Positions 33,072 to 39,931 of a DNA stretch of 64,000 bases are shown one piece after another; the stretch's first letter is position 1, and each line of letters begins with the position of its first letter. Origin of the DNA: an uncultured Flavobacteriaceae bacterium (GTDB lineage: Bacteria > Bacteroidota > Bacteroidia > Flavobacteriales > Flavobacteriaceae); contig CAKUPQ010000001.1 in the NCBI GenBank assembly GCA_934675205.1, positions 620,001 to 684,000 on the forward strand, in the 5' to 3' direction. The notes beneath the pieces were generated by a model. The model did no database searches. It saw only the letters and a list, made by a program, of their open reading frames with translations, and had not been told where the DNA came from. Made by a program: the position numbers and the translations under genes.

Positions 33072-34232
33072 CTATTTAAAAACAATTTTACGGTATTTTC
33101 CTCCAATTAAAATTTTCATTTCATTTTCATTACAACTCGTTACTTTTGCCCAACGATTTTCAGTATTTATTGATATTGTATGACTTTTCTGAATAGTCAG
33201 GTCTTTCTTGTTAATATGTCTGATTTCAAAATGAATGTTTTCTAAAGCTCTATGGTCGGTTGCTTTGCTGTTTTTATCTCTAATTTCATAAGAACAAACA
33301 AAAGTCAGGTATTTTCCGTTGTCAAAAACGTGTTTTTCAGGAAAGTCTGCTCTTTTTGAAGATTCAGGAATAAAATGATTTGTTATTGTAATACTGTTTT
33401 TAAGTTTGTTTTTACGGTATCTCAATAATTCGTTATCGAAAGTCAAAACGTAAAAATACTTGTCAAATACATAAATATCTTCAATGTTCAGCTGACCTGT
33501 AACAATGTATTTATCCGTTATATTATCATTAATGTTAAAAATCTCTCTGTTTGAGAGAGTTTGGTTTTCGGTATAGTTTAACATTAAGGCTAATTGTTTG
33601 GAACGATAATTTATTAAACTGAACAGTATAGAAGATTTGTAGTGTTTGCTACAAGCCAAAACATCAATAAATTTTCCATTTTTATCTAATTCTAAAAAGA
33701 ATGATTGTCTGTCTCCTTTTTCAGAACCAATAGTGTCTTTGTTCACAACAATATTCTGATACGAATTAAAACCTAAACGAACATTTTTTTTATTTGTTGG
33801 AACGAATTTAAAGTCAGAAGCTCCAAATGTATATTTTGGCTCAAAGTAATTTTGCCAAAGTAATTTTCCTTTCAAATCGAAACAAAGAATATTATGTACA
33901 TTCTTTGAATAAGAAAACTTTTGAGTGTTGTTGATTTCAAGTTTTTTTAACTTGTCTAAACAAAGGTATATTCTGTTTTTGTGAAAAAAAATTGTATTGA
34001 AACCATTTAATGAAGAATCACCTTTTAAGGCTGCAAGAGTATCTACTTTTGAATTTTTGTCAATTTTCAGGAGGTAACCAAATTCTTTTTGTTCAGTGGC
34101 AAGAAAATACTCTACATCTTTATGTTTTGTGATTTCTCTTACAAAAAAGTTGTTGTTTAACAAGTTTTGTTCTTGGGAAAAGCCAAAAGAACAAATCCAA
34201 AAATAAAAAATAAATATTAATTTTTGTTTCAT
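33072..34232 (-). CDS. Secreted protein of unknown function, flanked by direct repeats
   Basis: 386 residues with a signal peptide (MKQKLIFIFYFWICSFGFSQ) and a mature part of repeated beta strands, each about 45 residues, ending with short hydrophobic strands. This is a pattern compatible with a beta propeller (for example DILCFDLKGKLLWQNYFEPK-type strands of bacterial PQQ/WD-like propellers). I do not recognise a family. It is AT-rich compared with neighbours and lies between a complete gene and a copy of that gene's 3' end, so it probably arrived with the second copy. An ATG at 34241 three codons upstream is an alternative start. Confidence 0.72.
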   Translation of the reverse strand: MKQKLIFIFYFWICSFGFSQEQNLLNNNFFVREITKHKDVEYFLATEQKEFGYLLKIDKNSKVDTLAALKGDSSLNGFNTIFFHKNRIYLCLDKLKKLEINNTQKFSYSKNVHNILCFDLKGKLLWQNYFEPKYTFGASDFKFVPTNKKNVRLGFNSYQNIVVNKDTIGSEKGDRQSFFLELDKNGKFIDVLACSKHYKSSILFSLINYRSKQLALMLNYTENQTLSNREIFNINDNITDKYIVTGQLNIEDIYVFDKYFYVLTFDNELLRYRKNKLKNSITITNHFIPESSKRADFPEKHVFDNGKYLTFVCSYEIRDKNSKATDHRALENIHFEIRHINKKDLTIQKSHTISINTENRWAKVTSCNENEMKILIGGKYRKIVFK

Positions 34233-34250
34233 TGAAACCAAATTTAGAAT

Positions 34251-34478
34251 TTATTCTTCGTAACGTTCCATTTCTCTGTCATAGAAAAACCCGGCCTCTT
34301 CGATTAGTTTTTCCATTTCATTGGTTGTTTCTTCTTCTTCCGAAGGGTCTAAATCTTCAAGAAATTCGACTTCATCATCTTTCAGATTGATGATAAATCT
34401 CGGATAATCCAAGTGAATGATAAAAATATCATCAGGATAATCAGTGTTGTCCGCAAGTACAAATTTTGGTAATTCCAT
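34251..34478 (-). CDS. Small acidic protein of unknown function
   Basis: 75 residues. The N-terminal half is a beta-type strand pair (FVLADNTDYPDDIFIIHLDY); the C-terminal half is acidic and helical (EEEETTNEMEKLIEEAGFFY). No signal or membrane helix. It looks like one of the small conserved cytoplasmic proteins of Flavobacteriia; no function is known to me. The last ~44 codons are duplicated at 32935-33069. Confidence 0.75.
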   Translation of the reverse strand: MELPKFVLADNTDYPDDIFIIHLDYPRFIINLKDDEVEFLEDLDPSEEEETTNEMEKLIEEAGFFYDREMERYEE

Positions 34479-34483
34479 AGTAA

Positions 34484-34527
34484 TTATAAGGTTATGAAGT
34501 TATAAGGTTGTAAAGTTACGAAGTTAT
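34484..34527. repeat. Short degenerate tandem repeat of the AAGTTAY type
   Basis: Four to five imperfect copies of an 8-10 bp word (variants of AAGGTTATG, AAGTTATA, AAGTTACG) lie between the small acidic gene and the end of the MATE gene. The last few bases overlap the MATE stop codon region. It is similar in style to the other word-based intergenic repeats here, without a clear hairpin. Confidence 0.55.
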
Positions 34528-35909
34528 TCGTTTTCTATTTTCTTCTTGATAAGTCTTCCTATTTGTTTTTCGAATCGAATCATCAGAAAGATACTTGCAG
34601 CTGTAAGTCCTGCCAAAAGTCCAATCCAAACTCCGATTGCTCCCAAATCGGTCTTTAATCCTAAATAATAACAAATCGGAAATCCGATAAGCCAATACGA
34701 AATAAAGGTAATAATAGCAGGGATTTTCACATCTTGCAATCCTTTTAAAGCTCCGAGAACTACTGCCTGAATTCCGTCTGAAATCTGAAAAATAGCCGCT
34801 ATGACTAATAATTTTGAGGCTATTCCAACTACTTCCATATTTTCGATGTATTTTTCAGGATTTTTCATTTCAAGGAAAATATGTGGTAATACTTTGTGAA
34901 AAACAATAAACACCAAAGCAAAAGTTGCTTGTAAAATTAACGAAAGTAAAATAATCGAACGGGCTACTGTTTTTAAATATATGAAATTTTCCAATCCTTT
35001 CTGATTTCCAACCCGTATCATTGCTGTTACCGAAAGTCCCGATGCAAACATAAAAGTCAATGATGCCAAGCTCAACGCAATCTGATTGGCTGCTTGTGCA
35101 TTTTTCCCGATAAATCCTGTAAGCCAGACAGCAGAAGTAAATAAAACCACTTCAAAAAACATGATCAGTGAAGACGGAAGTCCGATTTCGAAAATTTTGC
35201 TTACCATCTTTTTTTGCAGATTTTTAATACTGAATCCCGAAAAATATTGTCCTAAATCTTTATCTCGCTTGAGCATTATGTGCATCATTACAATCATAAT
35301 AACCCTTGATGAAAGCGTTCCGACTGCAGCTCCGAGAATTCCCATTTTCGGAAAAATCCAAAATCCGTAAATCAGACAGAAGTTTATCAGAAAGTGAACG
35401 ATATTGGCAACCACAATCGCATACATCGAATATTTGGTTTTAGACATTCCGTCTGCAAACTGTTTGTATCCCTGAAAAGCCAAAACTCCAATAAGCGAAA
35501 AGGCCACAATATCGACAAAAGGACCTGCAAGAGCAACAACTTCTTCGGGTTGCCCCATATAGTGCATAATGGGTTTACAGAAATAAACCAATGCAAAAAG
35601 GGCAATTCCGATACTCGAACACAAAATAAGTCCGTGATGAAAAGCACTGCGAACCCCTTCCGTATCTTTTCGAGCATCATTTTGAGCCACAATCGGAGTA
35701 ATAGCAGTCGAAAAACCGATTCCTACGGACATTGCCACAAAAATAAAACTGTTTCCGAGCGAAACAGCTGCTAACTCGGCTGCTCCGAGCTTTCCGACCA
35801 TAATGTTATCGACAATAGCGATAAGTGTATGTCCTACCATTCCGAGAATGACAGGATAAGCGAGTTTTATATTTTTAGAGAATTCCCTAAAATAAACAGA
35901 TAAGTTCAT
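34524..35909 (-). CDS. MATE family multidrug efflux transporter
   Basis: 461 residues with twelve predicted membrane helices in two homologous halves. The N-terminal half holds the MATE signature AYPVILGMVGHTLIAIVDNIMVGKLGAAELAAVSLGNS-type region (quoted in parts: ILGMVGHTLIAIVDNIMVG). The second half begins around EIGLPSSLIMFFEV. Transporters of this family export cationic drugs and metabolites using Na+ or H+ gradients. The long cytoplasmic loops are short, as expected. It is read alone on the minus strand. Confidence 0.9.
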   Translation of the reverse strand: MNLSVYFREFSKNIKLAYPVILGMVGHTLIAIVDNIMVGKLGAAELAAVSLGNSFIFVAMSVGIGFSTAITPIVAQNDARKDTEGVRSAFHHGLILCSSIGIALFALVYFCKPIMHYMGQPEEVVALAGPFVDIVAFSLIGVLAFQGYKQFADGMSKTKYSMYAIVVANIVHFLINFCLIYGFWIFPKMGILGAAVGTLSSRVIMIVMMHIMLKRDKDLGQYFSGFSIKNLQKKMVSKIFEIGLPSSLIMFFEVVLFTSAVWLTGFIGKNAQAANQIALSLASLTFMFASGLSVTAMIRVGNQKGLENFIYLKTVARSIILLSLILQATFALVFIVFHKVLPHIFLEMKNPEKYIENMEVVGIASKLLVIAAIFQISDGIQAVVLGALKGLQDVKIPAIITFISYWLIGFPICYYLGLKTDLGAIGVWIGLLAGLTAASIFLMIRFEKQIGRLIKKKIENE

Positions 35910-36006
35910 AAGATTCTAATCGGAAAACCGTGCAAAAGTACTCCGAAAAATTGGATTTTCAGTTTTTAGTATGAATGTTATTACAATCATAACTCCCTGC
36001 TGAAAA

Positions 36007-36429
36007 TTACTCATATTGCTCTATCAAATACCGAATCAAATCTGTTGTGGTCAGAATTCCTGCTAAATCTCCGTTTTCGGTAACGGGTAGTGCATGAAAT
36101 TCACGGGTTGCCAAAATTTCGGCTGCCTCTTTGATAGATGTATCAGGGGAAATACAAACCAAATTTTTTGCCATTACCTGCTGAATGGTAAAAACATTAT
36201 AAACCGCAATGTCGATTTCTTCTTCGTTTTCGTCAAGTGTGTCTGCAATGCTGATTTTCAGCAAATCGGTATAGCTCAACATTCCGATGATTTTATTTCC
36301 GTTCATCACAGGGATATGTCTGATTTTCTTTTCTTTAAAAAGCTTTTCGGCTTTGGCTAAACTATCGGTTACGTTCAGTTTGATGACATTGGTTGTCATA
36401 ATTGTGGATACGGGAACATTCTTTTTCAT
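36007..36429 (-). CDS. Two-CBS-domain protein
   Basis: 140 residues consisting of two CBS motifs: residues 6-60 (VSTIMTTNVIKLNVTDSL to GMLSYTDLL) and residues 80-140 (VMAKNLVCISPDTSIKEAAE to GILTTTDLIRYL). CBS pairs bind adenosine nucleotides such as AMP or SAM and regulate partner proteins. There is no catalytic domain attached, so the partner is unknown. Cytoplasmic. The start follows no clear promoter; the gene may be monocistronic. Confidence 0.88.
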   Translation of the reverse strand: MKKNVPVSTIMTTNVIKLNVTDSLAKAEKLFKEKKIRHIPVMNGNKIIGMLSYTDLLKISIADTLDENEEEIDIAVYNVFTIQQVMAKNLVCISPDTSIKEAAEILATREFHALPVTENGDLAGILTTTDLIRYLIEQYE

Positions 36430-36604
36430 TTTGCTTTCAAGTTATGTTTTATGACTATAAATATACATAAAATTATTTTGATTTCCGCAAGAAAAACAGT
36501 TTAAAAATCATTTTACAACTATTTAAAAAAGCCGCATACTTAAAGGCTGATAAAGTTTGTTTTTTATTTATGAACAAAAAAATCAACAATTTTTTGTTAT
36601 GGAG

Positions 36605-36635
36605 TTTGGTTTTAATAAAAATACTCGTACATTTG
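36605..36635 (+). promoter_or_regulatory. Promoter of the L31 gene
   Basis: TTTG (36605-36608) and TACATTTG (36628-36635) with 19 bp between them, the best full -33/-7 promoter in the window. The ATG is 51 bases downstream, leaving room for a leader that could carry autoregulation. Confidence 0.65.
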
Positions 36636-36686
36636 CAAACTCAAAAACAGAGAAGAAGTTATTTTCATAAAATAAAGATTACAGCA

Positions 36687-36938
36687 ATGAAAAGTGGAAT
36701 TCACCCGGAAAATTACAGATTAGTAGCTTTTAAAGATATGTCAAACGATGACGTATTCATTACTAAATCTACTGTGGAAACTAAAGAAACGATTGAGGTT
36801 GATGGAGTGGAATATCCTGTGTTTAAAATGGAGATTTCAAGAACTTCACACCCTTATTATACAGGTAAATCTAAATTGGTTGACACTGCAGGACGTATTG
36901 ACAAGTTCAAAAACAAATACGCTAAATTCAATAAGTAA
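36687..36938 (+). CDS. rpmE2: Ribosomal protein L31 type B
   Basis: 83 residues. The beginning [20 protein letters not shown] and the end [15 protein letters not shown] are typical of L31. The CxxC zinc motifs of type A L31 are absent, making it the zinc-independent type B (YkgM-like), which is common as the only L31 in Bacteroidota. The longer frame from 36570 contains the promoter, so the ATG at 36687 is used. It is part of the 50S central protuberance and the bridge to 30S. Confidence 0.93.
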   Translation: MKSGIHPENYRLVAFKDMSNDDVFITKSTVETKETIEVDGVEYPVFKMEISRTSHPYYTGKSKLVDTAGRIDKFKNKYAKFNK

Positions 36939-36966
36939 TATTAGTTTAGTTGTTCAATTTACAGAG

Positions 36967-36996
36967 AATCCTACTCCAACCGAGTGGGATTTTTTG
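36967..36996 (+). terminator. Terminator of the L31 gene
   Basis: Arms AATCCTACTC (36967-36976) and GAGTGGGATT (36982-36991) with one G-T pair, followed by a T-run. It ends three bases before the convergent MtfA-like gene. Confidence 0.8.
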
Positions 36997-36998
36997 TG

Positions 36999-37835
36999 TT
37001 ATTGATTGAGCATTTTTCTTATTTTTTTGTAAAAAACAGGAAATTCTGTTCGGAACGTATCGGGAGTTTCAAAATAATGCTCCACAAGTACAGCCAAAAA
37101 TTCGTATTTGTTTTCAAAGGCGTATTCTCTGAAATAAGTCGAGCTGAGCAACTTTTCCCTTTTGTCGGTTTTTTTCATTTCGAGCAAAAGATTTAGAAAA
37201 TTCTTTTTGAAATGATGTGAATTAGGGTGTTGTCCTAATTTCATTTCGAAGTGCAAAGCGTGGGCAAATTCGTGCAATCCTAAATTGATGTTGTCATCAG
37301 AGGCGAGTTGCCCCTCCACAAAATGTTTCCACGAAAAAACTAAAACTTTATTTTTAGGGTTAAATTCTCCTTTATGATACTGTTCAGTTAAGGTCGAAAA
37401 ATAAATATCAGGATATAGCAAAATGGCTTGAAACGAAGTATAGGTGTATTGCTTTAGCCCGAAAGTAAGAGCAACCGAAGAAGAGGCAATAAGCACTCGT
37501 ATTTGTGGAGTTACCTCTATATCTTCTCTCGGAATAATCGGGTGTGTCTGTAAAAAAACTGCTACCCGATGTTCAAAATATTTTTTCTTTTTGTCGGATA
37601 ATTTTTTGTAATAATCAACCTCACTTTGCAGAACAAATTTCTCTCTTTCCGATAATTTTTTCAGGGGAAAATGAGTATAAACAAACAAAAATGGAATTTG
37701 CTGATAAATAAATACGAGGGTTATATACACAAGGATTGGTAACAGCACAAAAAGAGTCAAAAAACTGATAATGAACAAACCCCTTTCATCATCTGCATTT
37801 TCTATCAACCCGAATATAAACAAAAACCAATGCAT
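36999..37835 (-). CDS. MtfA-like zinc peptidase (M90 family)
   Basis: 278 residues. One or two membrane helices at the N-terminus (SFLTLFVLLPILVYITLVFIY) precede an MtfA-type domain with the zinc motif HEFAH in NLGLHEFAHALHFEMK and upstream VLVFSWKHFVEGQL. MtfA (Mlc titration factor) is a cytoplasmic zinc aminopeptidase in enterobacteria; the membrane anchor here is a difference. The third zinc ligand is expected in the following helix. It is alone on the strand, upstream of the tRNA-Arg gene. Confidence 0.82.
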   Translation of the reverse strand: MHWFLFIFGLIENADDERGLFIISFLTLFVLLPILVYITLVFIYQQIPFLFVYTHFPLKKLSEREKFVLQSEVDYYKKLSDKKKKYFEHRVAVFLQTHPIIPREDIEVTPQIRVLIASSSVALTFGLKQYTYTSFQAILLYPDIYFSTLTEQYHKGEFNPKNKVLVFSWKHFVEGQLASDDNINLGLHEFAHALHFEMKLGQHPNSHHFKKNFLNLLLEMKKTDKREKLLSSTYFREYAFENKYEFLAVLVEHYFETPDTFRTEFPVFYKKIRKMLNQ

Positions 37836-37862
37836 TATTTACCTAAAGCCTTATTAAAAACG

Positions 37863-37886
37863 AAACCACTTCATTTTAAGTGGTTT
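37863..37886 (-). terminator. Terminator of the tRNA-Arg transcript
   Basis: Arms AAACCACTT (37863-37871) and AAGTGGTTT (37878-37886) lie 10 bp after the 3' end of the tRNA gene on the minus strand, followed by CGTTTTTAAT. Confidence 0.7.
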
Positions 37887-37895
37887 GCTATTTAG

Positions 37896-37967
37896 TGACT
37901 CCATCGGGACTCGAACCCAAATCGTCAGAACCGGAATCTGATATTCTATCCATTGAACTATGGAGCC
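37896..37967 (-). tRNA. tRNA-Arg (anticodon CCG)
   Basis: 72 nt forming a full cloverleaf: acceptor GGCTCCA paired with TGGAGTC (one G-T), anticodon stem TCAGA/TCTGA with loop TTCCGGT, giving CCG for codon CGG, and a T-arm with loop GTTCGAGT. CCA is not encoded. It is the intact copy beside a GIY-YIG gene and two 5' fragments of the same tRNA (38232-38302, 38359-38429). Confidence 0.95.
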
Positions 37968-37970
37968 TTT

Positions 37971-38210
37971 TTATTTTATTGTATTCTTCAGAAATTCTCT
38001 ACCTATTCCACTTTTGAAGAATTTTTCTCTGTTCATTGCTTCTTCTTTTGTATCAAAAGTTTCAAAATAGACTAATTTCCAAGGAACATATCCTTTAGTT
38101 GACTTTGTCTTTCCTGAATTATGCTCTTTCAAACGATTTTCCAAATCGCTTGTATGTCCTTTGTAGAGTCTGCTATCTACTTTACTCCTTAAAACATAAG
38201 TATAAAACAT
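37971..38210 (-). CDS. GIY-YIG nuclease-domain protein next to tRNA-Arg
   Basis: 79 residues, essentially a single GIY-YIG domain: FYTYVLRSKVDSRLYKG (the GIY and YIG-type motifs as YVL and YKG), the basic HTSDLENRLKEHNSG helix with the catalytic arginine, and the glutamate-bearing segment EAMNREKFFKSG. The frame extends upstream to 38288, but that part is tRNA-fragment sequence, so the ATG at 38210 is used. It is similar to the small YhbQ/UvrC-like GIY-YIG proteins. It stops 3 bp before the 5' end of an intact tRNA-Arg and begins about 20 bp after a truncated tRNA copy, suggesting a mobile or homing nuclease. Confidence 0.88.
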   Translation of the reverse strand: MFYTYVLRSKVDSRLYKGHTSDLENRLKEHNSGKTKSTKGYVPWKLVYFETFDTKEEAMNREKFFKSGIGREFLKNTIK

Positions 38211-38231
38211 AATCTCTATTTTAATCAGAAT

Positions 38232-38302
38232 CCAAATCGTCAGAATCAGAATCTGATATTCCCTGCCTGTCGGCAGACAGGTATCCATTGAACTATGGAG
38301 CC
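38232..38302 (-). pseudogene. tRNA-Arg 5' fragment 1 with palindrome in the D-loop
   Basis: On the minus strand this repeats the first ~51 nt of tRNA-Arg (through the anticodon arm and variable region) with two changes in the anticodon loop. It then departs before the T-arm. The 20-bp palindrome CCTGTCTGCCGACAGGCAGG (38281-38262) is inserted after GGATA in the D-loop. The T-arm and 3' acceptor strand are missing, so it cannot fold as a tRNA. Confidence 0.9.
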
Positions 38303-38358
38303 TTTTTATTTTTTACAGTATAAGCATAATAACAAAATCTCTATTTTAATCAGAGAAT
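38303..38358 (-). mobile_element. Internally deleted remnant of the GIY-YIG unit
   Basis: The 56 bp between the two tRNA fragments keep both ends of the GIY-YIG unit. At one end is TTTTTATTTT, as found beside the intact tRNA (37968-37977). At the other is AAATCTCTATTTTAATCAGA, as found before the GIY-YIG gene (around 38212-38229). The middle is reduced to a short stretch resembling the first codons of the gene. It behaves as a non-autonomous derivative of the unit. Confidence 0.65.
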
Positions 38359-38429
38359 CCAAATCGTCAGAATCGGAATCTGATATTCCCTGCCTGTCGG
38401 CAGACAGGTATCCATTGAACTATGGAGCC
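38359..38429 (-). pseudogene. tRNA-Arg 5' fragment 2 with palindrome in the D-loop
   Basis: Same structure as fragment 1: the 5' ~51 nt of tRNA-Arg with the 20-bp palindrome at 38408-38389 in the D-loop and no T-arm. Only one base outside the insertion differs from the intact tRNA, and the CCG anticodon is kept. Confidence 0.9.
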
Positions 38430-38435
38430 TTTTTT

Positions 38436-38484
38436 AGAGAACAGAGAACGGAATACGGTTTCTGTATTCCATTCTCTGTTCTCT
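38436..38484. repeat. Intergenic hairpin of GAACAGAGA words
   Basis: Arms of 21 bp with one mismatch: AGAGAACAGAGAACGGAATA (start of the left arm, 38436-38455) and the complementary stretch 38464-38484. Further GTTCTATTCTCT words follow to about 38501. It lies directly beside tRNA fragment 2 and before the M20 gene's stop codon. Confidence 0.75.
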
Positions 38485-38504
38485 GTGTTCTATTCTCTAT
38501 TTTC

Positions 38505-39893
38505 TTATTTCGATAATTCCGTAAAGTATTTATAGAATAGCGGAATGGTTTCGATTCCTTTCAGATAGTTGAAAATTCCGAAATGTTCGTTTGGTGAATG
38601 GATAGCGTCCGAATCCAATCCGAATCCCATAAGAATAGTTTTAGACTTTAATTCTTGTTCGAACAAAGCTACAATCGGAATACTTCCTCCCGAACGAACC
38701 GGAATCGGATTTACTCCAAACGTGTCGGAATATGCTTTGTGTGCGGCCTGATACCCAATGCTGTCAATTGGAGTAACATATCCTTGACCTCCGTGATGTG
38801 GAGTAACTTTTACCTTAACCGATTTCGGAGCAATGCTTTCAAAATGATTTTTGAATAATTCCGTTATTTCTTCCCAATCCTGATTCGGAACTAAACGCAT
38901 CGAAATTTTAGCATAAGCTTTACTCGCAATAACTGTTTTTGCTCCTTCTCCTGTATATCCTCCCCAAATTCCGTTTACATCTAAAGTCGGACGGATTGAG
39001 TTTCTTTCATTGGTTACATAACCAGTTTCTCCATACACATCATCAATATCAAGAGCTTTTTTGTAATTTTCTAACGAAAACGGAGCTTTTGCCATTTCGG
39101 CTCTTTCTTCCAAAGAAAGTTCTTCTACTTTATCATAAAAATGCGGAATGGTAACTCTATTGTTTTCATCGTGAAGCGAAGCAATCATTTTAGTCAGAAT
39201 ATTTATCGGATTAGCCACTGCTCCTCCGTACAATCCGGAATGTAAATCTCTGTTTGGACCCTTTACTTCTACTTCCACGTAGCTCAAACCTCTTAATCCT
39301 GTTGTGATAGAGGGTTGTGTGTTAGAAATCATTCCCGTATCGGAAATCAGAATTACATCATTACTCAGTTTTTCCTGATTGCGTTTCACAAACCACGAAA
39401 GCGAAGACGAGCCCACTTCTTCTTCTCCCTCAATCATAAACTTCACGTTGCAAGGCAGGTTATTGTTCTGAATCATATATTCAAAAGCCTTTACGTGCAT
39501 ATACATCTGACCTTTGTCATCACAAGCTCCACGAGCAAAAATTGCTCCTTCAGGGTGCGTTGGAGTGGTTTTGATAATAGGTTCAAAAGGAGGAGAATCC
39601 CACAAATCCATCGGGTCGGGAGGTTGCACATCATAATGTCCGTAAACCAAAACAGTTGGTAAATTTTTATCTATGATTTTTTCTCCATATACAATCGGAT
39701 AACCCGGAGTTTCGCATATTTCGACAAAATCACAACCTGCTTTTTCAAGGCTTGTTTTTACAGCTTCTGCTGTATTGATAACATCTTGAGAATAAGCCGA
39801 ATCCGCACTTACGGACGGAATTTTTAAGAGTTCAATTAATTCCGAAATAAATCGGTCTTTGTTAGAACTAACGTAGTCTTTTATATTATTCAT
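38505..39893 (-). CDS. M20 family dipeptidase
   Basis: 462 residues, full length for the M20A/CPG2-like dipeptidases. The first metal histidine is in VYGHYDVQPPDPMDLW, the bridging aspartate in FARGACDDKGQMYMH, and the catalytic glutamates in MIEGEEEVGSSSLSWF. The dimerisation domain (about residues 200-350) begins YVEVEVKGPNRDLHSGLYGG. No signal peptide, so a cytoplasmic zinc peptidase acting on small peptides. It could alternatively act on acylated amino acids. Confidence 0.92.
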   Translation of the reverse strand: MNNIKDYVSSNKDRFISELIELLKIPSVSADSAYSQDVINTAEAVKTSLEKAGCDFVEICETPGYPIVYGEKIIDKNLPTVLVYGHYDVQPPDPMDLWDSPPFEPIIKTTPTHPEGAIFARGACDDKGQMYMHVKAFEYMIQNNNLPCNVKFMIEGEEEVGSSSLSWFVKRNQEKLSNDVILISDTGMISNTQPSITTGLRGLSYVEVEVKGPNRDLHSGLYGGAVANPINILTKMIASLHDENNRVTIPHFYDKVEELSLEERAEMAKAPFSLENYKKALDIDDVYGETGYVTNERNSIRPTLDVNGIWGGYTGEGAKTVIASKAYAKISMRLVPNQDWEEITELFKNHFESIAPKSVKVKVTPHHGGQGYVTPIDSIGYQAAHKAYSDTFGVNPIPVRSGGSIPIVALFEQELKSKTILMGFGLDSDAIHSPNEHFGIFNYLKGIETIPLFYKYFTELSK

Positions 39894-39931
39894 AATATGA
39901 AATATTAAACCCCAAATATAAGAAAATAATA

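Noticed and set aside
37896..37967. tRNA-Arg as an integration site of a genomic island.
   Set aside because: No integrase gene or island content follows; the direct repeats are 5' tRNA parts around a GIY-YIG gene, unlike the 3'-end duplications left by tyrosine integrases.
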